Positions 43,567 to 53,594 are shown, counted from the first letter of the stretch. The stretch is DNA of 64,000 nt from Acanthosoma haemorrhoidale (GCA_930367205.1 CAKNEZ010000023.1:178469-242468), one strand, 5' to 3'. Numbers and translations are program-made. The notes: generated from the sequence alone by a model not told the origin.

Positions 43567-43864
43567 TGTAAGACAATTATTGAAGGTGGGGTGAATAAAC
43601 TGAAATCAGTTTCTCCGTAAACAAAGTTAGCAATTGTATTCACTATATATTATATTATAACAATTATTAATATTGATTTACACAATTTTACCTGTAAACA
43701 AAGAAACGACAATTACAGTTTCTAACTATCCATTCTCTATACACACTATTTACATGTTCTGTTACCTCACATAACCTTCTCTATCTGATAACTGCTGCTC
43801 CAGGCAGGTAGCCAGTGGAAGCAGCTCGGCAAATTCAAATGAAAGAGAGATCACTTTCATTACA
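43567..43864 (-). repeat. 3' LTR of the minus-strand G1 element (298 bp)
   Basis: It begins (minus strand) TGTAATGAAAGTGATC right after a polypurine tract and ends TTGTCTTACA. It is related over its length to the LTR at 774-1073. A (TA)n run lies directly outside it at 43551-43566. Confidence 0.8.
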
Positions 43865-43876
43865 TCCCCCTCTCTG
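43865..43876 (-). other. Polypurine tract of G1
   Basis: The complement reads CTCAGAGAGGGGGA, directly before the LTR start, as required for plus-strand DNA priming. Confidence 0.7.
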
Positions 43877-43957
43877 AGGTGAAAATTTTCAGTCTGTTAA
43901 TATCGGAAGTAATTTTGTTATGTGAAAGAATCCAGTTTCTTGCTTTCCTCTTCCGGT

Positions 43958-44770
43958 TTATATTTTATATATTGAATTTGATATCTTTTCTGTTATTCCA
44001 AAGGGGCCAATTTTTAATTCATCTAGTTTATTCCTGTTTAATTTGTTGCCATTTTCTATATATACTGTATCTCCTGTGTTAAATTCCCATTGTTTTCTTG
44101 ATTTATCAAATATTTTCTTGTTATATTTATGAGACTTTTTTGTTCTTTCTAAGGCTAATTTACTGTCATTCATCCAGTTTTCTTTATTGTTTCCGTTTTT
44201 TAATTATTCAGGTAAAATGCTTGTATCTGTGCCATCTAATAAATACTTGGGTGGAAAACCAGTTACTGTATGTTCTGTTTCATTATATTTATCCACACAT
44301 TCTTTAGCGACTGTTGTCCAGGCTCTTTTCTTCCCTTTTTCGTTCATTTTACATCTGATTTTATTGACAAGAGTTTGATTTAGTCTCTCATTTAAACCAT
44401 TGGAAAAGGGTGCATTAACTGCTGTAAATATCAATCGAACCTCCTTTTCCCTTAGGAAATCTTTGAATTGTCTTGAGTTGATTCCTGGGTATTGATCTGT
44501 AAGTATTATTCCTATTTTGTCTGTTTCCAGCACATTATTTACTAACTTGATGAAGTCAGTGGCACTCTGAGTTTTTGATGTTGAAATGAATGCATATCTT
44601 GTGAAGTGGTCAATAAGCAGGTGGAGGTATCTTATCGTTGTCCTCCAAAACCTCCAATAGTGTCGATTGACATTATTTTGAATGGTTTTGTTGCTGGCCC
44701 TAGTTGTGACATTAGCCCATATTTTTCTTGCCCTCTGGATTTGTTTTTAATACATATTTCACAGGTTTAA
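43958..44770 (-). pseudogene. G1 integrase
   Basis: Minus-strand frames give CEICIKNKSRGQEKYGLM, KIMSIDTIGGFGG (first Asp), a frameshift, YLHLLIDHFTRYAFISTSKT, IILTDQYPGINSRQF (second Asp) and FSNGLNERLNQTLVNK (Glu), then YNETEHTVTGFPPKYLLDG. After another shift the C-terminal domain follows (FNTGDTVYIENGNKLNRNKL). All three catalytic residues of the DDE core are present. Two frameshifts (near 44650 and 44190) inactivate it. Confidence 0.85.
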
Positions 44771-44809
44771 CGTACTTTTTTTAATATTTGGTGTTATATT
44801 TTTTGCTGT

Positions 44810-45478
44810 TTAATAAGGGCATACCCTATTCATCATTTGTTTATTTCCTATATGGCACCATTCAGAATGTATTTCTTTAATGAATTCTAAACTTAAGTTT
44901 TCAGATAAAATTATCTTTTCTTTATTTCTTACTTTTTTATAGAACACTCCATCTTTTTCTATTAATTTTGTTTTGTTGTTTTGTAATATTCTATTTTCCT
45001 CTTGATCTTTTTTAATTTCTTGTATTTTTATCAAATTAACTATTTTTAGGATTTCTTCTTTATTTTCAATTGGTTCTAATACCGGGTTTCTGCTCAAACT
45101 ATCTGCTTCGGTGTTATCCTTTCCTGGAATGTATTTAATTTCAAAATTGTATTGTGACAAATAGTAAGTTAATTCACCAAGTTCTTCATCCGTTCTTGCT
45201 CTTATGTTTAAATTTTCAAATGGTTTGTGATCTGAAAATACAGTGATTTTTTTTCCAATCAACCAGTATTGCCAATATTTTAATGCCTCTTTGATTGCCA
45301 AACACTCTAAATAAATTGCTTTTTTCCTTTTTTGCGGTTCGCTTAATTTTTTTGAAAAGTATGCTACGGGCTTTTCTTTTCCATTGCTTTGCACTTGTTT
45401 CAAAACTGCACCAATACCTTCTAGAGATGCATCTGTATAAATTCTTATTGGTAAATCATTATCAAATATTTCTAACAC
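44810..45478 (-). CDS. G1 RNase H and integrase zinc-finger start
   Basis: 222 open codons: PIRIYTDASLEGIGAVLKQ, PVAYFSKKLSEPQKR, YLECLAIKEALKYWQYWL, VFSDHKPFENL and IPGKDNTEADSLSR are RNase H strands with the catalytic Asp/Glu pattern (removes RNA from hybrids). IHSEWCHIGNKQMM then begins the HHCC finger before a stop. It is separated from RT by two stops near 45480 and 45560. Confidence 0.9.
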   Translation of the reverse strand: MLEIFDNDLPIRIYTDASLEGIGAVLKQVQSNGKEKPVAYFSKKLSEPQKRKKAIYLECLAIKEALKYWQYWLIGKKITVFSDHKPFENLNIRARTDEELGELTYYLSQYNFEIKYIPGKDNTEADSLSRNPVLEPIENKEEILKIVNLIKIQEIKKDQEENRILQNNKTKLIEKDGVFYKKVRNKEKIILSENLSLEFIKEIHSEWCHIGNKQMMNRVCPY

Positions 45479-45559
45479 TGGTTGGGATCATAGCAATTTC
45501 TTTACTTCCGCAAAGGATTTTTCACACTCTTCCGTCCATAAGAATTTTTCATTTTTCCT

Positions 45560-46396
45560 TTATAATTTATGCAGTGGATCTAGCAATATCGAGCTTTTTG
45601 GTATATACTCGTGATCAAAATTAATTTTTCCTAAAAATTGTCTGATGTTCTTTTGGGTTTTTGGAGTTGGAAAGTTTTTTATTGAAATTAAGTTGTCCTT
45701 TATTGGTCTTACTGTATTGTGTTGTATTATGTGTCCAAGGTATTTTGCTGATTCTGCTACAAATGTACATTTTTTTAATTTTAATCGGAAACCTTCATTG
45801 ACTATTGTTTTTATTACTTTTTCTATATGTTCTATATGTTCTGTGAATGATTTCGAAAAAATTAAGATGTCATCTATATAATTTTCTGAAAAGTCTTTTA
45901 AATTGTGCTTTCTTAAGATGTTGGATAAAATTCTTTGGAAAATAGCTGGTGATGTATTTAAACCGTAGGGTAGGCATGTCCATTGGAAGTGCCCTTCTTG
46001 TGTGACAAATCCTGTTTTCTGTCTATCTTCAATGCGTAATGGAATTGACCAAAAAGCGGTATTTATATCTAGTGTGGTGAAGTATTTGCAGTTTCTTGTT
46101 TGTATTATTAAATCATCTATTAATGGGAATGGTTGAGCTTGTGGTATAACTAGTTTGTTGAATTCACGAAAATCTATACATAATCTTGATCGCTTGTTTT
46201 CATCTCTTTTGAATGCTAGGGTCACGGGGGCTGCGAATGGACTATAAGACTCTTCAATTAAATCATTTTGTAATAATTTTGCCACCTGATCTTCTATTTT
46301 CTTCTTATCTGCTATAATGCATCTATACGGCCTTTTGCTGCAGAATCTGTCCACCAGTAAGTCAATTCTAGCTTCGTAATCCTTAACCGTGCCCAC
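45560..46396 (-). CDS. G1 reverse transcriptase
   Basis: 278 codons with a full Ty3/gypsy RT: DLIEESYSPFAAPVTLAFKR, RLCIDFREFNKL, TTLDINTAFWSIPLR, CLPYGLNTSPAIFQRI, ENYIDDILIFSKSF with the catalytic DD, YLGHIIQHN and RQFLGKINF. The first codon is GTG, and upstream coding continues in another frame (to about 46485), so there is no true start here. The enzyme looks intact except for the upstream frameshift near 46410 and the downstream stops. Closest relative in the window: 1720-2830. Confidence 0.92.
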   Translation of the reverse strand: MGTVKDYEARIDLLVDRFCSKRPYRCIIADKKKIEDQVAKLLQNDLIEESYSPFAAPVTLAFKRDENKRSRLCIDFREFNKLVIPQAQPFPLIDDLIIQTRNCKYFTTLDINTAFWSIPLRIEDRQKTGFVTQEGHFQWTCLPYGLNTSPAIFQRILSNILRKHNLKDFSENYIDDILIFSKSFTEHIEHIEKVIKTIVNEGFRLKLKKCTFVAESAKYLGHIIQHNTVRPIKDNLISIKNFPTPKTQKNIRQFLGKINFDHEYIPKSSILLDPLHKL

Positions 46397-46485
46397 ATCA
46401 TATTTGTTCCTGCAAATACTGTACTGTACTTTTCTATCAGTCTTTCTATCGTAATCTTTCTCATATTATCTAAGTCTTAGAATAA
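46397..46485 (-). pseudogene. G1 pol upstream part, frameshifted and truncated by the Copia element
   Basis: The reading NMRKITIERLIEKYSTVFA aligns with NQKYEINKTIDTYKSVFA of the 1.9-kb copy and joins RT after a one-base shift. It ends where Copia LTR-like sequence begins, so protease, Gag and 5' LTR of this copy are missing. Confidence 0.7.
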
Positions 46486-46489
46486 ATAG

Positions 46490-46662
46490 TAGTCTCATAG
46501 GACAAACAAATAACACACTTTACTGTAACCCTGTTTATTAAGCACAGTGAACCTGAACCTCCACATCCGAGAGAACCCCTCACACCATACAAGTCTCGCC
46601 AATGCCAACTGTATATCAATGATAACAACATATATACAAAGAACTCTCATACCCCCTCTCAA
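46490..46662 (-). repeat. Copia-like 3' LTR and polypurine tract
   Basis: On the minus strand ATTGAGAGGGGG precedes TATGAGAGTTC (LTR start about 46649). AATAAA lies in CTTAATAAACAGGG near 46535. The end toward 46490 is not resolved. Confidence 0.5.
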
Positions 46663-46769
46663 TTTCAAGTCCATGTATAAAACACAAACAACAAATCACT
46701 TGAAATTGTACCAATTAATAAAAATAAAACAAGAGTAATAGCAAACAACAAAAAATTAATTTAAACAAA

Positions 46770-46901
46770 GCTGAAATCTAAAAAATGAAAATTTATTGCT
46801 ATTGAGTGCTTTAGTAAAAATGTCTGCTATGTTTGTAAAGTCCCATCTCTTTTGGTTGTAAATAACCACTTTGTCTCAATAGGTTTTGAAGTGGATGGGA
46901 T
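46770..46901 (-). pseudogene. Copia RT start fused to RNase H end by internal deletion
   Basis: After the stop that ends the long pol frame (46902), the minus strand continues IPSTSKPIETKWLFTTKRDG in the same frame (first RT strand). It then passes at about 46840 into FTNIADIFTKALNSNKF, the well-known end of Copia RNase H, in a shifted frame. The catalytic RT and most of RNase H are deleted. Confidence 0.75.
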
Positions 46902-48554
46902 CTATTCAACAGGTGTCCAAGTTTTGAAATCCTCATGTGCAGTCAACTCTTTCTTTATAGCATCAGTCCAACCCCTTTTTACTGCCTCCGCATAAGTTTG
47001 TGGATCATCCTCAGTTAACAGACAAAAGGCTGTATGCAGATGAAAGTCTTTAAGGTATGAAGGAATTTTTCTTTGCCTTTCTGGTCTAATTTTCTTTCTA
47101 TCACGGTTTTCTTCCTCAAATCCGTAGAACTCTTCTTCACTGTCTGAGAGTACATTCTTCTCTGTGTCTTCCCTTTCATTTTCCTCTTTGTTGTCTTCTT
47201 CATTAGATGGAACATATGCAGGTGTCTGAGAATTATTCTCCAAATAGTTAATCTGTGTCTCGTCAAACTTCACATCACGAGAAATAATTATCTCACCCTT
47301 CTCTGGGTCCCAAATCCGATATCCAGCACCAGAATAACCAAAAATTCGTCCATCCCGACCTCTAGGTTCAAGTTTGCTTCCCTTTGGCAGTTGAAGGTAC
47401 CAGACTTTACATCCAAAAACCCGTTGCTTCGACAAATCGTTTTTACCATAAAACATTTCAGCAGGTGTCCGGCCATTCAGTGCGACTGTAGGGGATCGAT
47501 TAAGTTGATATGCTGCGATGCGAACCGCCTCCCCCCATAGATACGTTGGCAAATTACTGAACTTTGTTTTCACCTTATTAAGAAGTGTCAAATTCAACCT
47601 CTCCGCAGCTCCACACAGTAGAGGTGTATACCCAGCTGTAAATTCATGTACAACACCATTAAATCGGCAAAACTCCTTAAATTTGTTTGATCGGAACTCT
47701 CCACCCCTATCAGAACGGATTCTTGATACATTGATTCCTTTATTCTTCATCATTCTATAAAAATCCACTAATTTTTCTTCAGCATCTGGTTTTTCTTTAA
47801 GTAAATAAATGGTTGTAAAATGAGAGAAATCATCAAATATTGACAAGTAATACCTTTCGCCGTCCATTGTTCTTTCATTGACAGGTCCCCAAACATCTGT
47901 GTAAATTAGTTCGCCTATTCGTGTAGATCGTGGGTATTCTTTTCTATTAAAAGGGTGTCTTTCCGCCTTACCTTTATGACAGGAATCACATACTCTATCC
48001 GAGCATGGTAGATTCAAAAGTTGTAGTCCACGTCGATTTAAGTGCCCGAGTCTTAAATGCCACAAGTCATCCGATTTTTGGGACAGTAAACAGTCATTTC
48101 TTTTTATATTAAGTTTAAAACGGAACACAAAAAGATTGTTACACATTTCACTAATAATTGGTTCGGGTTTCATCATAATTTTTGCAACACTGTTTGTGAA
48201 TACGACATCGTAACCTGCTTTGTTTATCTTCTTAACTGATAAGAGGTTATACGGAAGGTTGTCCACAATCAGTCCGTTTATTTTGAACTTCAAGCCTGTT
48301 TTATTGCAATACACTTCAAGGATACCTTCTTTCTTAGCAAATATATTAGAGCCGTCAGCAATTTTTATTGGAACTGGTTCAATACACTTCACTTCTGACA
48401 TTAAATCCAATGCATCACCTCGAAATAAATTATGACTCGCTCCACTGTCCAGTATGAAATTAACATAACTATGTCTACTTGGTTTTTCCTCAGCGAGCTC
48501 CGTAGATAATGCTATAAATGTCACGTCTTTGTGATTCATTTCGGTCTCAGCCAA
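46902..48554 (-). CDS. Copia-like pol: protease and integrase
   Basis: 550 open codons on the minus strand. Protease active site FILDSGASHNLF (about residues 32-43); GAG-pre-integrase zinc region (LWHLRLGHLNRRGLQLL ... CDSCHKGKAERHPF); integrase core with GELIYTDVWGPV, IRSDRGGEF and GAAERLNLTLLNK (triad D, D, E); then the C-terminal region with an acidic spacer and the start of RT (DAIKKELTAHEDFKTWTPVE). The protein order protease-integrase-RT is diagnostic of Ty1/copia. The frame lacks a natural start because pol is made from a Gag-Pol precursor. Confidence 0.93.
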   Translation of the reverse strand: MAETEMNHKDVTFIALSTELAEEKPSRHSYVNFILDSGASHNLFRGDALDLMSEVKCIEPVPIKIADGSNIFAKKEGILEVYCNKTGLKFKINGLIVDNLPYNLLSVKKINKAGYDVVFTNSVAKIMMKPEPIISEMCNNLFVFRFKLNIKRNDCLLSQKSDDLWHLRLGHLNRRGLQLLNLPCSDRVCDSCHKGKAERHPFNRKEYPRSTRIGELIYTDVWGPVNERTMDGERYYLSIFDDFSHFTTIYLLKEKPDAEEKLVDFYRMMKNKGINVSRIRSDRGGEFRSNKFKEFCRFNGVVHEFTAGYTPLLCGAAERLNLTLLNKVKTKFSNLPTYLWGEAVRIAAYQLNRSPTVALNGRTPAEMFYGKNDLSKQRVFGCKVWYLQLPKGSKLEPRGRDGRIFGYSGAGYRIWDPEKGEIIISRDVKFDETQINYLENNSQTPAYVPSNEEDNKEENEREDTEKNVLSDSEEEFYGFEEENRDRKKIRPERQRKIPSYLKDFHLHTAFCLLTEDDPQTYAEAVKRGWTDAIKKELTAHEDFKTWTPVE

Positions 48555-48582
48555 ATAGCCATCGTCATATCTTGGTTGATAT

Positions 48583-48935
48583 TCACCTCTTGGGGGGGTA
48601 ACTGCCTCCTCTTGACGAATAACTTATCTCTCTCGGTGGGAAATTTCCCCCGCTTGGCGGGAAATTATACCTTCCATTATTCTTAATTCTTGGACACGAA
48701 TTTTTTAAATGATTCGTATTTCCACAACCGAAACACCGTTTAACTTTAGCTCTTAACGAAAACTCCTCCGAAGGAGATGTAACAGCGTTAGTATTATTAA
48801 TCTTCAACTCTGCATCCAGAAGTTTGCTCTTGACGAACTATATTGTTAGTTTTTTATCTGATGTTTCCAATACCGTAATTACCGTGTCAAATTTTGGGGG
48901 CATCGTATAAGTAAATGGCAAACTTTATCGTCCTC
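48583..48935 (-). pseudogene. Copia-like Gag C-terminal part with zinc knuckle
   Basis: The minus strand reads MPPKFDTVITVLETSDKKLTI, a stop (about 48841), then FVKSKLLDAELKI, a CCHC knuckle (CFGCGNTNHLKNSC) and a Gly/Ser/Pro-rich tail to a stop at 48583. It matches the typical Copia Gag pattern (LPxxFDxVxTAL, LTxxFVKxxLLDxE). The 5' part is cut off where repeat B begins. Confidence 0.8.
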
Positions 48936-48949
48936 GTCCTTTATTTATT

Positions 48950-49175
48950 TTGTCTTTGAAATATATATAAAATTGGGCTCACCTTATCATTATTTTTCTT
49001 TATTACTTTTCTTTTAAATGAAATCATTTTGCTCATCGCTGATATTGAAAATATAATTTGTCGGAGATTTGATGATATGTCGGGCCGGCTATCCCTCGGA
49101 TTGGGCTCCACGTTTAGAGGACGTCGTAAGGAGTGGCGATATAGTCTCTAGATACCCTTAAAAAATTATTTTAAT
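48950..49175. repeat. Repeat B, copy 1
   Basis: About 226 bp from ttttgtctttgaaatata to tagataccc..taaaaaattattttaat. It recurs in the same orientation at 51361-51590 with few differences. It contains gatatgtcgggccggctatc. Nature unknown (solo LTR or SINE-like). Confidence 0.8.
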
Positions 49176-50280
49176 ATCCAGAACAAACATCGCTTGTGGT
49201 ATCCTTTAAAATGAGAAATGGTAATTATAGTTACCCGACGCTGCCAAATCCAACTATTATATGATATATACATTGTATGTACTATTTCTAATTGAATAAT
49301 ACGGAGCTTTATTTATGAAGAAAGCAATTTTGAATTATAGTGCCGTCTGCCTCTTGAAAATACTAGTTTGATTTATTCCTAATGATTTAGACACCCGAAG
49401 AGAGTGCTATGGGATGATAAACATTTATCTTAAATATCCTCTTGTAATAAATACCCGACGGCTAGTAGTTTTCGGATTTCTTTAGACCATCGTTCGGCTT
49501 ATCCGAGAAACAGAGGTGCGTCCCATTAACACTTGCTCTTGGACCCATTAGATGGGCGGGAAACGTTAGGCTGACCGGTCCCATCTTGCCCAGGGGAGAG
49601 CCGGATGCAGGCGAATATCAACCCATGCCGATGCTCTGTCCGATGTTATATCTATCTATACGATACGCGGTGAGCTCCCCTTCCAGTTTTTATATATTTA
49701 GTCTCTTCTAGACATAATTATCCAAATATTTAATTAAAGTAGAGCCCAGAAAAAAACTAAACTATCCGATTTTGAATTTTCCTCATTGTACCAAAAACAT
49801 TGATCAATCAATCAATCAATCAATCAATTTTCACGGAAACGTTGGGCTAGGTATGACGACGTAGTATTGAGATGATGAGATACAATGATCACCTCATTGT
49901 GGAGGATTTTCTCTTCCTCGGAGAGGGGGAAGGGGAAAAATTATGAGTCTCGTCATCAATGCCAGTAAGTCAGTTAGTTCATCAGGTAGGGAGGGGGTAG
50001 TAGAGTAGTAGTAACTAGGTAGAGAGAGAGAAAGAGGTAAGACGACGACGATGGGACGGAGTCTGAAGCTGTTGTTGTATTTTTTATTAGACAGACGGTG
50101 GTGATGATTGATTATCTGTCTGTAAGTCAACAAACCAGGTGTGGGGTCATGAAAAGCTTTCACTAAGTACAAACAACAGGAAGCGTACATCCAGAAGGAG
50201 ACCCTATAGGTTGTTCTACAGTAGAGGTAAGTCTCCTCTGTACACCTTCCCTTATATTAATTGTTTGTGGTGAAATTATA
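49176..50280. other. Intergenic DNA between repeat B and the U1-like gene
   Basis: No coding match. A (ATCA)n microsatellite lies at 49802-49828, and a purine-rich stretch at 49910-50040. Confidence 0.4.
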
Positions 50281-50443
50281 ACGGGAATGCGCGAACGCAG
50301 TCCCGACTTCCGAAAATTACGCGCCCGAGATACCCGCATTTGGGGTATTCGCAGGGGTCAGCTCAATCAAAGTGCAATGTAAAAGCCTCACCCTGGGGGA
50401 ACCGCCTTTTTGATCACGGTAGGCCCCCACGCCAGTTAAGTAT
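50281..50443 (-). ncRNA. U1 snRNA-like gene (variant or pseudogene)
   Basis: The minus strand from 50443 reads ATACTTAACTGGCGTGGGG, then ACCGTGATCA (loop I, U1-70K site), TTCCCCCAGGGTGAGG, ACATTGCAC (loop II, U1A-type site), CTGACCCCTGCGAATACCCC, AATTTTCGG at the Sm-site position and CTGCGTTCGCGC (stem IV). Order, spacing and total length (about 163 nt) fit U1, which pairs with 5' splice sites. Two key positions differ: base 8 of the 5' end is A instead of C (TTAACTG for TTACCTG), and the Sm site has C within the U-run. No clear proximal element is seen near -60. Confidence 0.85.
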
Positions 50444-51360
50444 GCTATAATTTGGGAAAATCCTAGAGTTGTCAAGTCAAACCTAACCGCACTTGCGAGA
50501 TTGAACTGGATTCAGAGAAGATGAATGGCCGTCTAGTGATTCAAAAACCAGATCCTGTAATATACAAAAAAAATGTTTCATTTATCTTACTACACAATAT
50601 ATTATCGAGTATAAATAGTTTAAACGCACCGAAAACATTTTCCTACCCGTATGAGTGCATATATCTCTGTATCCCTCTCGATCCCACAGGTTAGCGAATG
50701 ATTACACAGGTGACGCTAGTGTAGCTTCATTCCTGGTATCCACCCTTCAACATCAAGCGAGCTATCTCCCGAGCTATTTAGTAAACGCTCCAAAACGTAT
50801 TATTTATTATATTTTTGAGATTTCCCTCATCTTTTTTGCTAGTATTTATGGTGACAATATTTTATAAGATTTTTTATTTTTGGAGCTACACATAAAAAAT
50901 ATATTGGGTATACGTTATTTGTTAGGAATCCACTGAGATCCGTTCAATAAATTATTTTTAATATTAAATATTATATATTAATTTAATATTATTAAATTAT
51001 TACTTTGCCTCCGAATTAAATAGTGACTCTTGCTGTAACTTTATTTATGAATCATTATTCCTAACCCAACCATGATCTGGAATGATTGTATCAATCGAGT
51101 GACTCCGGCAATAATATTTTGGTGCTTGTTTATCCTTAGCCCACAGATAAAACCTCCTCTTGTATGTAGTAAGCCGTAAAAATTTACTGATCCCGACCTC
51201 ACTAATCCGGAACTAGTGATCCTTTCAGTCGTTATCCCCACTATTATTTTTATAAATTTTTTTTTCATCTCAACAAGTTTGATTCTGTCTGTTCCCTGGA
51301 GTAGTGTCTTTGACATGAAAAACCCCAGTTGTGATTAGCTAATTAAAAAATAGCTTTCTC
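50444..51360. other. AT-rich DNA between U1-like gene and repeat B copy 2
   Basis: A 91-codon minus frame at 51041-51316 has no recognisable domain. Nothing else was seen. Confidence 0.35.
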
Positions 51361-51590
51361 TATTTTGTCTTTGAAATATATAAAATTGGGCTCACCTTAT
51401 CATTATTTTACTTAATTTCTTTTCATTTAAATGTAATCATTTTGCTCATCGCTGATATTGAAAATATAATTCGTTGGAGATTTGATGATATGTCGGGCCG
51501 GCTATCCCTCGCATTGGGCTCCACCTTTAGAGGACGTCGTGAGGAGCGGCGATATAGTCTCTAGATACACTTAAAAATTATTTTAATAAG
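51361..51590. repeat. Repeat B, copy 2
   Basis: A direct repeat of 48950-49175, about 2.2 kb away. Confidence 0.8.
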
Positions 51591-51735
51591 AAACCACTTC
51601 TAATAAAAATATTAGTTTTAAATTTAGTTAATATATAGCAATTTATTCAGTTATTTATAATTTATAAATATGTAAGCACTAATATTGTAATGACCGCTAA
51701 CTGCATAAGATAAATCACCCTATACTCTATTGTAT

Positions 51736-52220
51736 ATATATATGTAAGTTTGAACGTTACCGCCATACTTCGGGACATATGACAGCTCTGTAGCATATGC
51801 TCGCCGAATGACAAGAAATGGGCCATCATAAGGCTTTTCTAAACTTGCCTCTACCCGATCCACTCTAACAAAGACGTGTGTCGCCTTTGGTAAGTCTTTA
51901 TGGATAGAGGTAGTAGTCCTGTTTTTGTGTTCCACCGGTCTTCGGCGCAGGCAGTCAATTTGCTGGCGCAGCATGCTGATGAATGTTGGTATATCCGAAG
52001 TGGGCCTGGGAGTCTCAACGGTACTCCGTATACCATCTCTGCTATGGTCACTGACGCATCTTCATTTAGACAAGTTCGTACGCCTAAAAGAATAGTTGGA
52101 ATCACTTGTGTCCACTGTTGTTTTCCGTAAGCTTGGATGGCTGACTTTAGCTCTCGGTGAAAACGCTCGATCTTTCCATTTGACTGCGGGTGGTACGCAG
52201 TTGTATGGTGTGGCGATTCT
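51736..52220 (-). pseudogene. Gypsy integrase C-terminal half
   Basis: Minus-strand reading: HHTTAYHPQSNGKIERFHREL with the catalytic Glu, QWTQVIPTILLGVRTCLNED, MVYGVPLRLPG, then after a shift KDLPKATHVFVRVDRVEASLEKPYDGPFLV and a degraded end. This is the last part of a Ty3/gypsy integrase. Sequence at both borders shares ATAGNGTATAGGGTGATTT (complement at 51711-51733 and 52230-52250). Confidence 0.8.
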
Positions 52221-52231
52221 TAGTATTTAAG

Positions 52232-52812
52232 GAAATCACCCTATACGCTATTGCAGATATATTATAAACAAAAGTAAATTATTATAAATCTTTTAGCAAT
52301 AAAGCAATAAACGCAGATGCAAGTAACACGAGACGAGACGGGACGACGTCTGTCAGTCATAAATTAGAGAGACCCTTACAGCCCAGGCCTGCTGCCCTTA
52401 ACACATGTAAACCACAGGCTAAGTGGTCCTGTCAGCAGCCTGACCGATTACTGAGAATCGGCACGTCCTCAACACATGTTAGGATCTCGCAGGCACTAAG
52501 CAACCTTTTTGTTTCAGCCCCTCCGAGGAGGCGTGGGACATATTTAACGGACGGCTAGCCCCGGACGACCAGTCTTTCGGGACCGTTACTCAGTGATACT
52601 TGCTTCTGTTCAAATTCTGAAACTTTGACTTATTCTTTATGAATCCTCTGTACCTCTTGAAGATAGTGCATTGTCGGGGCACATACCTATCAGAAATGGA
52701 GTCAGATATTAACGCCGACCTGGAACGATTGTCCAGGTTACAAACTTGAACAATTCGCACTTGTCACCAGGGCTAGAGTGATTGGGCACTCCCCTAGTGA
52801 CATTTTCCGACA
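52232..52812 (-). repeat. LTR-like sequence of G4 or a related gypsy family
   Basis: The minus strand begins TGTCGGAAAATGTCAC and shares acctggacaatcgtt and tatgtgccccgacaatgcac with the LTR at 31765. It continues with a GC-rich R/U5-like part and AT-rich end to about 52232. The inner border is uncertain. Confidence 0.55.
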
Positions 52813-53390
52813 TATGGTTTAGTTTTATTCCACATATTGTTGTTGAGAATGGTTTTACCAATTCTCTTCATCTCACAATATATTACATCTTAGTGTAGTT
52901 AAGTTTAAAAAGGGGTAAGAAATTGTCTATAGGCTAGGCTAATATGTCACAGGACAAACTTCATCTCACTTGCCTGCGTCTTACATTCTTTTCTCTTAAT
53001 TCTTTAGTGATCTTTGCCTGATAATTATAAATTCCGGCGGATAATATAAAACACGTGGTTATATTTGGTAAATTTTAGGTATTAGGTATAATAGGTAAGT
53101 TTTGAATCCCGGAATTTGAAGGGGAGTATTTTCTAAGTACCCCATTTTATTGGTGACGTCTCTTTACTCAATGATCGTCTTTTTTTTATATTTTGGAATT
53201 TTAGTTATTTATAATTATTATCTGCTGCTTGTGAAATAGACCTGAAATTACTTGACGTTTAATTTTAATAAGAGTGTGACCGTATATTGTAGAGTGTATT
53301 GATTAAAACCATTCATGAATAGGTAAGACCAGTTGCGACCATTATTGTAATACCTAAGATTTTCGTATTACGTTTTTTGTTAAATTACAG
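52813..53390. other. AT-rich DNA leading to a splice acceptor
   Basis: Ends in cgttttttgttaaattacag at 53390. No gene. Confidence 0.4.
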
Positions 53391-53594
53391 AGACAACAGC
53401 CAAAACCGCAATAGCGATCAAGAAGCTGCCGAAGGGAGCAATCAATATATTCCAGCCAACATTCATCCAGGCCATCAACATCAAAATCAGTTTGGGCAGC
53501 AGCGGCAACAGGACACCACCGGTAGACCAAATGCGCCGATTCCGTCGTTGATGCGACCCAATGTCTTGCCGCGCCGCTCGGCCTTTGGCAACAC
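53391..53594 (+). CDS. Candidate host exon, 204 nt, flanked by phase-2 introns
   Basis: Acceptor ttttttgttaaattacag and donor AACAC|gtgagt bracket 67 complete codons: DNSQNRNSDQEAAEGSNQYI, then a His/Gln/Asn-rich stretch and RPNAPIPSLMRPNVLPRRSAFGNT. The exon is clearly less AT-rich than its flanks. The low-complexity N-terminal style and the ending PRRSAFGNT recall the N-terminal regions of mitotic cyclins (RxALGxITN), but this is a weak guess. No retroelement domain is present and no neighbouring exon was identified. Confidence 0.5.

Noticed and set aside
49802..49828. (ATCA)n array considered as a structured or CRISPR-like repeat
   Set aside because: A plain tetranucleotide microsatellite with no spacers.
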